Source: Saprospiraceae bacterium UBA2365 (lineage in GTDB: Bacteria > Bacteroidota > Bacteroidia > Chitinophagales > Saprospiraceae). From it: a stretch of 7,710 nucleotides of DNA. The notes under the pieces are model-generated. The model searched no databases, was not told the DNA's origin, and saw only the letters and a list, made by a program, of their open reading frames with translations. A program made the translations under genes and the position numbers. Where the stretch lies: the NCBI GenBank assembly GCA_002344345.1, contig DDTL01000076.1, forward strand, positions 1-7,710. The letters run 5' to 3'. Positions 1 through 6,645 of this stretch are shown one piece after another. How positions within the stretch are numbered: position 1 is the first letter of the stretch; every line of letters starts with the position of its first letter.

Positions 1-86
1 TTGTTTAAAGTGCTGACATAAAGCGTTTTATTGAGATCCAAAGCGTAAAATTAGTTATTTTTATAAAGTATAAATTTTTGAAAATC

Positions 87-848
87 ATGTTGAATTTGCA
101 AAAAATTATTTTATTTTCTTTTTCTCTTCTGATTTTATTTGTTTCGTGTACTCCGGAACTCGAAGATTATCAGGGAAATCTGGATGGCCCGAAATATTTT
201 CCTCTTACTGTTGGCAATACCTGGATTTATCGTGTGGACTCAATTGTTTTTGATAATCAGGGTTTGGTAATTGATTCAGTTTCTCAATTTATCAAAGAAA
301 CCATCACGGACAAATACACCGATGAAACCGGCGATGATGTATTCAGGATTGAAAGATCCACCAGAGGTCTCGATGGCGGCGGCTGGGAAGTCATTTCAAT
401 CTGGAGCGCTTCTAAAAACGATAAAGTGGCTTACAAAACTGAAAACAATCTGAAATTCCTGAAACTCACTTTTCCTGTAACCTTGAATAAAACATGGGAA
501 GGAAATATCTTTTTTCCAAGTGATATCGTAGTCCGAATCGCGGGTGAACCCATAAAAATGTATCAAAACTGGGGGAAATATAAATATTCTGGAGTGGATG
601 AAAGCCTCACTTTGGAAGGAAATGTTTATCAAAACGTAACCACCGTACTCCAGGCTGATGTTGAAAACAAGATTTCCAAACGATTCAGTATTGAAAAGTA
701 TGCAAAAGATTTTGGTCTGGTTTATAAGGAGATGTGGATTTTGGATACTCAGAAATCTGAATCTGCAGCTTCATGGGAAGTCAAAGCAGAGGAAGGCTTT
801 ATAATGAAAAAGAGCCTTGTGAGCTTTGTCGAGGGCGAAGCAAAATAA
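87..848 (+). CDS. Secreted lipoprotein of unknown function
   Basis: Predicted lipoprotein of 253 aa. I do not recognise a named family. A short N-terminus with one lysine is followed by a hydrophobic stretch (residues 7-19) and a lipobox ending FVSC, so Cys21 should be lipidated and the mature chain begins CTPELEDYQG. Residues 37-48 read YFPLTVGNTWIY, a pattern I associate with secreted Bacteroidota lipoproteins of unknown role. The rest is soluble and probably beta-rich, with no enzyme motif visible. I chose the ATG at 87; an in-frame TTG at 78 would only add three residues before the signal peptide. The residues after Cys21 (TPELED) are acidic, which in Bacteroidota can favour surface exposure, but this is weak evidence. 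The gene ends 29 nt before rimM, so the two may share a transcript. The function is unknown. Confidence 0.85.
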   Translation: MLNLQKIILFSFSLLILFVSCTPELEDYQGNLDGPKYFPLTVGNTWIYRVDSIVFDNQGLVIDSVSQFIKETITDKYTDETGDDVFRIERSTRGLDGGGWEVISIWSASKNDKVAYKTENNLKFLKLTFPVTLNKTWEGNIFFPSDIVVRIAGEPIKMYQNWGKYKYSGVDESLTLEGNVYQNVTTVLQADVENKISKRFSIEKYAKDFGLVYKEMWILDTQKSESAASWEVKAEEGFIMKKSLVSFVEGEAK

Positions 849-877
849 ATGTAACCACAATCAATTCTAAATAATTT

Positions 878-1399
878 ATGCAGTTTATCAATAATTATCT
901 GGCAATAGGAGAAATTCTGAAGCCTTTCAGGCAAAACGGTTTATTACTGGCCCGGATAGAAACTGCATTTTTGGAAGACATTTCAAAAGCTAAAGCAGTT
1001 TTCCTCAAAGTCAATGGACTTCATGTCCCATTTTTTATTGAATCTTTTGAATATGAAGATGAAAGTTGTCTGATGAAACTCGAAGAGTTTAATTCGCCTG
1101 AAATAATAAAATCCTGGAACGGTGAGGAAATTTTTCTAAATATCAGGGATGTCTCCGCTGAAAGTTTAAAACAATTTAGGAGAACCACATTTGACCATAT
1201 CAATGGTTTTACTTTGGTGGATAATTCGACTAACAGAACTTTTTTTATCACTGATATTGAAGAATATCCTCAGCAATTGATGGCAACTGTTGTAGCTGAC
1301 GGTCTGTCAGTGCTGGTTCCAATCGTGGAACAATGGATTTCAGAGATAGATGAAGAACAGAAACTGATCTATATGAACTTACCGGACGGATTGATTTGA
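878..1399 (+). CDS. rimM: Ribosome maturation factor RimM
   Basis: RimM binds ribosomal protein S19 in the 30S head and helps late assembly of the small subunit and 16S rRNA processing in the cytoplasm. The protein is 173 aa, a normal length for the family. The N-terminal RimM barrel covers about residues 5-90 (YLAIGEILKPF near the start, VPFFIESFEYEDE at 50-61). The PRC-barrel-like C-terminal domain runs from about 97 and contains the family hallmarks EYPQQLMA (129-136) and an ending of the type LPDGLI. The usual KPHGxxGE segment is changed here to KPFRQNGLLL, so the N-terminal loop is divergent. There is no Shine-Dalgarno site; the leader is A/T-rich, as is usual in Bacteroidota. In many bacteria rimM follows rpsP, but here the upstream gene is a lipoprotein. 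Identification rests mainly on the C-terminal half and the overall layout. Confidence 0.9.
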   Translation: MQFINNYLAIGEILKPFRQNGLLLARIETAFLEDISKAKAVFLKVNGLHVPFFIESFEYEDESCLMKLEEFNSPEIIKSWNGEEIFLNIRDVSAESLKQFRRTTFDHINGFTLVDNSTNRTFFITDIEEYPQQLMATVVADGLSVLVPIVEQWISEIDEEQKLIYMNLPDGLI

Positions 1400-1415
1400 A
1401 TGTTACAAAAATCTC

Positions 1416-1437
1416 TTTCAGTTGACTTCAATTGAAA
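1416..1437. terminator. Weak hairpin between convergent genes
   Basis: In the 69-nt gap between rimM and the end of the minus-strand operon, TTTCAGTTG (1416-1424) can pair with CAATTGAAA (1429-1437) around a 4-nt loop, with one G-U pair in the plus-strand RNA. No clean U-tract follows on the plus strand. On the minus strand the hairpin is followed by GAGATTTTTG, but there the G-U pair becomes an A-C mismatch. It could act as a weak shared terminator; the evidence is thin. Confidence 0.3.
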
Positions 1438-1468
1438 TGTTGCATTCTTTGATATGCATGGCTATCTT

Positions 1469-1909
1469 TTAAAAAATATACCTCATTTTTACTTTTCTTC
1501 TACCCTGATTTTTACTTAGATTAAAACAAAAATCAGAAAACTTTGGCTTTCTCAATCCGGTGGTTTCAAGGTTGACAATACCAAAACCTTCTCTTGGAAT
1601 GCCTAAGGCATTATATTTCATTTTCTTGTCACCATCTTCATCATCGAGTATAGTGATGCCATAAATTCCTGGAGGCAAGTCAATTTGAAATGTTAATTTA
1701 CCATTTTGTAGAGCTGTTTTTTCAAATTCTTCTTCATAGCATGTTTTTTCGTTGTCAAAATCAGTCTGGGATGAAAAAACGGCTACAATCAGTTTTCCAT
1801 CATGATCTTTAACACCTTCTGCCTGAATGATCACTGTAAATTGCTGACTAAATAGATTCAAATGGCAATAAAGCATAATTGCCGGTAAAAAAATAATATT
1901 GGATTTCAT
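1469..1909 (-). CDS. Secreted DUF2141 family protein
   Basis: Small exported protein of 146 aa. The signal peptide is about residues 1-21 (hydrophobic NIIFLPAIMLY, then a NLFSQ/Q cleavage region typical of Bacteroidota). The mature part is one DUF2141-type beta-sandwich: GKLIVAVFSS (38-47), LPPGIYGITILDDEDGD (78-94), then GIPREGFG (103-110), which matches the family signature GxPxEGxG. The acidic run DDEDGDKKMKYN (89-100) sits where the family usually has an Asp/Asn-rich, possibly metal-binding loop; that role is inferred. The biochemical function of DUF2141 is unknown. The frame stays open to an ATG at 1966, but that start would overlap the preceding gene and bury the signal peptide, so I chose the ATG at 1909. 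This leaves 26 nt after the LolA-like gene, and it is the last gene of the four-gene unit. Confidence 0.85.
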   Translation of the reverse strand: MKSNIIFLPAIMLYCHLNLFSQQFTVIIQAEGVKDHDGKLIVAVFSSQTDFDNEKTCYEEEFEKTALQNGKLTFQIDLPPGIYGITILDDEDGDKKMKYNALGIPREGFGIVNLETTGLRKPKFSDFCFNLSKNQGRRKVKMRYIF

Positions 1910-1935
1910 GGCGATCGCATGCTTTGGTCTGACTC

Positions 1936-2706
1936 TTATTCCATAAAGCTTGCAGGAATAAAGCATTTTTCCTTTTTACCGGAACCTAAAGTAAAACTTT
2001 TGGTTTCAATCACTGACCTACGTCCGTTGACTTCGTTTTTCATTTCCATTGAAAAACAGAAATACTTGCCGTTGGGCTGCTTTTTGTATTGGCTGAATTT
2101 TTGTGTTTTCAGTAATTTTCCTTTTTGATCATAATACACTGTTTTCAGGTTAAGAAAGTTTGATTTGTCGATCCAGCTATATTGCATTGAAAATCCATCC
2201 ATCTTGGCAATTTCAGGCGACTTTCCGGATATTTCCAACTTGAAGCATTCCTTTCCTTCGTATATTTCTGTTCCTGATAACTTAAATATATAATCCTGTA
2301 ATTCGGGTTTGCTCATATTACCATTGGAGAATTCAGTACCCATAAAACTTCCTTTCTTATCGTTGCTTGCTATCCGTCTGACTTTTCTTGTTGAGGGAAG
2401 ATAGATCCACATATCAGATGTTTTGTTCTCATAATCATGGATCAGTATCGAAGTGCCATTCACTTCGGGAGGGGCAAGGAATCTGGAGACCATTTTGGTG
2501 ACATCGCCAAATTGTTTGCTCGATGTCTGAATGGTTCTTTGGCGCGAATTGCCTTTTTGATCATAAATATACAATGTGGAGGTCATCTCAAATCCTTCAA
2601 AACTAATGGCATCCATTGATTTTTGTATGATGGATTGAGCATTTTGGCTGTATAAAGATATAAAGTGCATCATGATCAAAAGGCCAAAAAACATTTTTAA
2701 TTTCAT
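1936..2706 (-). CDS. LolA-like periplasmic outer-membrane lipoprotein-sorting protein
   Basis: Periplasmic protein of 256 aa resembling the PF17131 type 'outer membrane lipoprotein-sorting protein'. The signal peptide is residues 1-20 (MKLKMFFGLLIMMHFISLYS), with cleavage near Q21. The mature chain starts with a helix (AQSIIQKSMDAI), as in LolA-fold proteins, then beta strands. The signature region is at 84-127: GTSILIHDYENKTSDMWIYL, then PSTRKVRRIASNDKKGSFMG and TEFS. In the family this block, with its (D)MWxYLP and RRIxxxDKxGSFMG parts, is the most conserved. LolA-fold proteins hold lipid or acyl chains in a half-barrel, so a role as periplasmic carrier or partner for the adjacent RND exporter is likely by context. 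It is not the housekeeping LolA, which is shorter and lacks this block. It lies 57 nt downstream of the exporter gene and 26 nt before the DUF2141 gene. Confidence 0.88.
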   Translation of the reverse strand: MKLKMFFGLLIMMHFISLYSQNAQSIIQKSMDAISFEGFEMTSTLYIYDQKGNSRQRTIQTSSKQFGDVTKMVSRFLAPPEVNGTSILIHDYENKTSDMWIYLPSTRKVRRIASNDKKGSFMGTEFSNGNMSKPELQDYIFKLSGTEIYEGKECFKLEISGKSPEIAKMDGFSMQYSWIDKSNFLNLKTVYYDQKGKLLKTQKFSQYKKQPNGKYFCFSMEMKNEVNGRRSVIETKSFTLGSGKKEKCFIPASFME

Positions 2707-2763
2707 CGTATTTTTTTTTATTGGTTAAATTTAATTGGATCAGTTCAGCTCGTTAATATTGGT

Positions 2764-5016
2764 TTAATAGTATAAAAATCGAGGTTTGATCATCAGGCAT
2801 ATTGCCGGGATCAGTAGCAGCGAGCAAAGGAGACACATGAATATGGAAATGATGATCAGAAATGCAAATGAATGGATCAAAGGGAAAGCCGAGAAAAAAA
2901 GTACGGAAAAACCAGCGATCACTGACAAGGCATTGATGCTTATCCCGCGTCCGATTGTTGTAATACTGGTGATCACTGCACCCGTAATATTCTTTCCTGA
3001 ATGGATCTCAGATTTTAAACGCCAAAACATGTGAATGGTAAAGTCAACTCCTAAGCCTATAGATATGGAAGACAACAACGCAGTGACAATATTTAATTCA
3101 ATTCCCAGCCATCCCATCAAGCCAAATGTGACAAAAACAGCAAATATTAAAGGTAAACTCCCCAAAATTCCCGCGTAAATACTTTTGAAAATCCAACTTA
3201 GCAGGAAAGCAATCACAATAAATGCAAATAATAATGAATAGTTTTGCCCCAGGAATACACTTTCTCCCAGAGCCTGATCGACCAAACTGTATCCGCCTAT
3301 CGCTTCGCATCGGTCGTCGTTTTTTACAGATTCCCGGATGCTTTTTACAATGTTTTGAATGGTTTTCATATCAGTTGCGCTGTATTGTATGGTTAAAAGT
3401 GAGTGTTCGTAATTAAAGTCGGCAAATTGTTCAAGCGCTCCCGGGTCTCCGCTCATGTTGTACAACTCTATGTACTGAGCTATGGTTTCAAATTTGTCAG
3501 GAATGCTGTTGTATTCAGTTGTCCCGGGTTCATTCAGCGCAGAACTGATCTTTTTGATAATGGTTGTGATAGAATTCACGGAACCAACGCCCTCTATTTT
3601 TTTAATGTGATTACCTGAAATCTCTATTTTTCTCAGCAGCTGAGGATCTCTGATATCTCCTTTGAACATGATCTGGATCATTTTCGATCCACCGAATTTT
3701 TGATCGATGGTTTGTGCAGCGACATTGAATGGGTGATCAGATGGTAGTACATTATTTGAATCGGGAGCAACCTTAAACCAACTTAATCCTGCCATTGAAA
3801 GGAGAAAAAATATTATAAAAACGCCAATGGTACATCGGGTATGACGGGTAACAAAACTTGCCGTCACGGCAAGTATTTTTTGCATCAATCCTGGTGCTTG
3901 ACTGGAGCGATCAATCTTGAGATCAGGCTTCAAATAAATCATAATGGCAGGGATGAAACTGACGCTTAATATCAAGGCCAAACCTATGCTGATAGAAGCC
4001 ACTACACCCATTTGAGCTGCCGGTAAAAGGATATGTGTCACCAATCCCAAAACACCTGCCATAGTTGTCAATCCGGTCAAAAACACTGGTCTTTTAAGGT
4101 ATTTTATAACATCTGCAACAATCTCACGGTTGGTTTTACCATTTTTGGAGTCGATTTCTTCCTGGTATCTGCTGAAAACATGGACTCCATAATTGTTGGA
4201 TATGGCTAACATCATGATCGGTATCAAAACACCAATCAATCCAAGTTCCCAACCAAAAAGAGGAATCAATGCCATCGATACAAGGATGGAGATCATCACA
4301 ACAGACATCGGTAGCAATACACCCTTCAGATTTTTAAAAGCCAACAAAAGGAATAAAAACATCACGATAATTCCTAGAGGCAGTAACAATATAAGGTCAG
4401 CTGAGATTTTTTTATTTGCTTCCTCTCTCAAATAGGCCATTCCGGTCATTGAGACTTTGGCATTGCCTTTGACAGATTGCATGATCTCCATGATGGAATG
4501 GATCAAATCATGATCATTTATGGATTTGTCAATTGTCAGAATGATCAGTGTTTCTTTAAAGTCTTCAGAGACCAAGATATTGTAAACCAGATCATTTTGC
4601 ATGATAATATTTCTTAATGAATCCCTGTTGAACGGCTCACTCAGGTTGGCTGGTAAAACCTGGTCAGCAATTAGACTACCATCAAGGCCCATTATATTTT
4701 TTGCTTGACAAATGGAATAAATATGTGAAATGCCTTCAATTTGTTCAAGACCTGAACAAATCGTTGTAACTTGTTCAAGAGTAGCAGGATCCAGTATATC
4801 TTCACTCCCGACCAATAACAACAAATTTTCTTCAGCTCCAAAAACAGCTGAAATTTTGTTCATATTAAGCTTTGCATCAATATCATCCGGGATGTATGAT
4901 TCCAGGTCCGGGTTGATCCTGATGAAGAACAATGGAATAATACTTAATCCTATCAGGATGGACGTCGCAATGATGATCTTCCCCGCATTTTTAATTATGA
5001 AATTTTCGTATTTCAT
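2764..5016 (-). CDS. RND/MMPL family exporter, COG1033 type
   Basis: Inner-membrane exporter of 750 aa built from two repeats of one TM, a periplasmic loop and five TMs. Repeat 1: TM near 12-31, periplasmic domain about 32-203, TM cluster about 205-362. Repeat 2: TM near 394-413, periplasmic domain about 414-590, TM cluster about 592-744. The RND core motif appears as AISNNYGVHVFSRYQEE (271-287) and SIGLGVDFTIHMFWRLKSE (652-670). The second keeps the proton-relay Asp (D658); the first has Asn (N275). The size and duplicated layout fit the MmpL/HpnN branch, which moves lipids or hydrophobic molecules using the proton gradient, rather than the larger AcrB-type drug pumps. The frame is open to an ATG at 5115, but that would overlap the barrel gene by 91 nt; the ATG at 5016 lies 8 nt after the barrel stop and starts directly before TM1. 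The substrate is unknown. Confidence 0.92.
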   Translation of the reverse strand: MKYENFIIKNAGKIIIATSILIGLSIIPLFFIRINPDLESYIPDDIDAKLNMNKISAVFGAEENLLLLVGSEDILDPATLEQVTTICSGLEQIEGISHIYSICQAKNIMGLDGSLIADQVLPANLSEPFNRDSLRNIIMQNDLVYNILVSEDFKETLIILTIDKSINDHDLIHSIMEIMQSVKGNAKVSMTGMAYLREEANKKISADLILLLPLGIIVMFLFLLLAFKNLKGVLLPMSVVMISILVSMALIPLFGWELGLIGVLIPIMMLAISNNYGVHVFSRYQEEIDSKNGKTNREIVADVIKYLKRPVFLTGLTTMAGVLGLVTHILLPAAQMGVVASISIGLALILSVSFIPAIMIYLKPDLKIDRSSQAPGLMQKILAVTASFVTRHTRCTIGVFIIFFLLSMAGLSWFKVAPDSNNVLPSDHPFNVAAQTIDQKFGGSKMIQIMFKGDIRDPQLLRKIEISGNHIKKIEGVGSVNSITTIIKKISSALNEPGTTEYNSIPDKFETIAQYIELYNMSGDPGALEQFADFNYEHSLLTIQYSATDMKTIQNIVKSIRESVKNDDRCEAIGGYSLVDQALGESVFLGQNYSLLFAFIVIAFLLSWIFKSIYAGILGSLPLIFAVFVTFGLMGWLGIELNIVTALLSSISIGLGVDFTIHMFWRLKSEIHSGKNITGAVITSITTIGRGISINALSVIAGFSVLFFSAFPLIHSFAFLIIISIFMCLLCSLLLIPAICLMIKPRFLYY

Positions 5017-5024
5017 TTCTATGA

Positions 5025-6380
5025 TTAAAAGTAGACCCTGAAATCCACGGATAATCCATTCATTATGCCACTGGAATAGTTGAAAAGTGACTTTTCTGGA
5101 CCATTTAGATAACATCCGCCTATTCCAATCCGGATACGGTCATTGATTTGCCAGGATACTTTTGGCCTCAGCATCCATTCTTCAGTCTGAAAATCATACA
5201 TACCAGCCAACTCTGCTTTAACAAGATCGAAAGCAAACGATTTGCTGATAAACAATGAAACTGCATGTCCAAATTCATATTGCTGTCCAAATAATTTTCG
5301 ATTGAATGCAGACATTTCATAATCAGTCATGTCCAGTACAAACTTTATTTGTTCGATAGGGTTATTCATGTCATAATGTAGGGCGTTCGGAGCCGAAAGG
5401 GATTCAAAGTGTGGTATAAATCGGCCTATATATTGTAATATCCATCTAAATCCCATGATTTCCTTTTCAACACCCATCACATAATAGATATCTTCATTTG
5501 GGATATACATTCCTTTCTCCTTATCAGTTGGCAAATTGTATGCTGTTTCTCCCCGGATGATCATAAAAGAGGTAGGAATGGCAAAATCAATTCCAATGGC
5601 TTGTTTTCTGAACGGTTTGGGTTCATTCAGTATGGACAAGGATCCGTTCGCTGGCTCAAACAATGTTTCTTTGTTATTAAAACCATGGAAAGTACTGTAT
5701 CCATTAAAGTATGAAATGGAAAAGCCTGCAATGGGGTAATCTGCATTCAATCTGCAGGCGAAGCCCATATTTTTGAACTGGAGAGATGGTTGGGCAAACT
5801 CAGCAAATTGTATATTTTGACCTATCTGGATAAGATCAAAACGATATTGAGAAGGTCGGTAAACTGGAGATAATATAAAATCGAGATCGATAGCTGGATT
5901 TATCGAATATTTGAGCCTTACCATAAAGTTGGAAAGCAATTGGTCATCCATATCATCGGTCAGGAAAAAATAGTTTTTTGGAGAAAGATAGTTGGTAGGA
6001 TTATATCCGTCTGTACGACCCCATTCTATGATCTGGTTTCCAATGGATAAATGGGCCCTTTCATTTTGAAAACTTCCATAGAGTTCTTTTATTTCAAAAT
6101 CATTAAAACGTTCTTCGAACTCAGATCCGGTTCTCATTCTAACGTCTGCTTTCAGGTTGCCTTGGTCAAACCTGGCTTCGGCATTGAACCGGACTTCGCT
6201 GAATATGTTCGTGAATTCATATATTTCTCCGCCAAAATACGAAGCACCTCTGACATAGCCGTTTAATTTGATTTTGGTCTCAGTTAAAGCGTTTGTGTCT
6301 ATAAATTCTGTTGATTGGCAAAATCCGGGAAATTGCATTTTTAAAAACAAAGCAATCCAAAAAAACATACGTTTCTTCAT
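5025..6380 (-). CDS. Outer-membrane beta-barrel protein, DUF1302-like
   Basis: Predicted outer-membrane barrel of 451 aa. The signal peptide is about residues 1-22 (KKRMFFWIALFLKM..., cleavage near GFCQ/S). Alternating hydrophobic strands run through the chain, and the protein ends FRVYF with a terminal Phe, the usual signal for assembly by the BAM machinery. The best family clue is at 97-137: IKELYGSF, then GNQIIEWGRTDGYNPTNYLS (114-133), which resembles the DUF1302 pattern G.Q...WG..DGxNPTD.L.P. DUF1302 proteins are found next to RND exporters and LolA/LolB-like proteins in Proteobacteria, so the order here supports a channel or receptor role in the outer membrane for the same transport route. 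It is the first gene of the unit and is 8 nt from the exporter gene. The family call rests mainly on one motif; a more distant porin-like barrel is the alternative. Confidence 0.82.
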   Translation of the reverse strand: MKKRMFFWIALFLKMQFPGFCQSTEFIDTNALTETKIKLNGYVRGASYFGGEIYEFTNIFSEVRFNAEARFDQGNLKADVRMRTGSEFEERFNDFEIKELYGSFQNERAHLSIGNQIIEWGRTDGYNPTNYLSPKNYFFLTDDMDDQLLSNFMVRLKYSINPAIDLDFILSPVYRPSQYRFDLIQIGQNIQFAEFAQPSLQFKNMGFACRLNADYPIAGFSISYFNGYSTFHGFNNKETLFEPANGSLSILNEPKPFRKQAIGIDFAIPTSFMIIRGETAYNLPTDKEKGMYIPNEDIYYVMGVEKEIMGFRWILQYIGRFIPHFESLSAPNALHYDMNNPIEQIKFVLDMTDYEMSAFNRKLFGQQYEFGHAVSLFISKSFAFDLVKAELAGMYDFQTEEWMLRPKVSWQINDRIRIGIGGCYLNGPEKSLFNYSSGIMNGLSVDFRVYF

Positions 6381-6394
6381 ATTTATTTTTCTGA

Positions 6395-6402
6395 CAAATC
6401 TA
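6395..6402 (-). promoter_or_regulatory. Candidate -7 element for the transport operon
   Basis: Read on the minus strand this is TAGATTTG, a full match to the Bacteroidota -7 consensus TAnnTTTG. It ends 14 nt before the barrel start codon, so the leader would be very short (roughly 8-10 nt). I see no convincing TTTG at the -33 position. An inverted repeat, CAACAA-N7-TTGTTG (6404-6422), lies directly upstream of the element and could be an operator in the spacer. Confidence 0.38.
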
Positions 6403-6476
6403 GCAACAAGTCAATGTTGTTGAGTCTGACTTTTAAATGTTGTACCTTATGAACAGGTGCAGCTTTTGAAAACAGT

Positions 6477-6506
6477 ACTGCGTGATTTCAATTGTATTCA
6501 CGTAGT
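6477..6506. promoter_or_regulatory. 30-bp imperfect palindrome, operator-like
   Basis: The arms ACTGCGTGA (6477-6485) and TCACGTAGT (6498-6506) flank a centre with CAATTG (6489-6494). Of 15 symmetric base pairs 12 match; mismatches are at 6480/6503, 6486/6497 and 6488/6495. It lies in the 265-nt divergent gap between the barrel gene and tpx, and ends 17 nt before a TATATTTG -7 element on the plus strand, so a bound protein would cover the -33 region. The symmetry fits a dimeric regulator. It is not followed by a U-tract and lies in no gene, so a terminator is unlikely. Confidence 0.5.
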
Positions 6507-6523
6507 TTATCAATTTTGAAAGG

Positions 6524-6531
6524 TATATTTG
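6524..6531 (+). promoter_or_regulatory. Candidate -7 element for tpx
   Basis: TATATTTG matches the Bacteroidota -7 consensus TAnnTTTG exactly. Transcription would start near 6537 and give a leader of about 110 nt before the tpx ATG. No good TTTG is visible at the expected -33 distance; the region there is taken up by the end of the 30-bp palindrome and GTTTAT. A promoter that needs an activator or uses an alternative sigma factor would explain this, but that is inference. Confidence 0.4.
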
Positions 6532-6645
6532 GACTTATTCCACTTGCTTCAGGTATTGACGAAAAAAAAAGATGATTAATACCTTAACTTCTAAACCTTC
6601 TTTGCAGAATTCTTGTTAAATTTTTTTTTAACCAACTATTTAACA

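Noticed and set aside
1911..1918. GCGATCGC, the core of the cyanobacterial HIP1 repeat.
   Set aside because: It is a single copy, and no other feature points to cyanobacteria; chance explains it.
1910..1966. An N-terminal extension of the DUF2141 protein from the ATG at 1966.
   Set aside because: It would put 19 non-hydrophobic residues before a good signal peptide and overlap the LolA-like gene by 31 nt.
2786..3034. An 82-codon plus-strand open frame at the 3' end of the exporter gene.
   Set aside because: It is antisense to the conserved TM10-TM12 region, whose coding is certain.
4730..5041. A 103-codon open frame on the plus strand.
   Set aside because: It lies inside the exporter gene on the opposite strand, has no family resemblance and no leader, and the composition is explained by the minus-strand gene.
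5017..5115. An N-terminal extension of the exporter from the ATG at 5115.
   Set aside because: It would overlap the barrel gene, and the family's N-terminus starts directly before TM1, as it does from 5016.
6481..6502. A CRP/FNR-type site read from CGTGA and TCACG.
   Set aside because: The half sites are 12 bp apart, not 6, and the centre CAATTG is part of the symmetry, so the CRP/FNR pattern does not fit.
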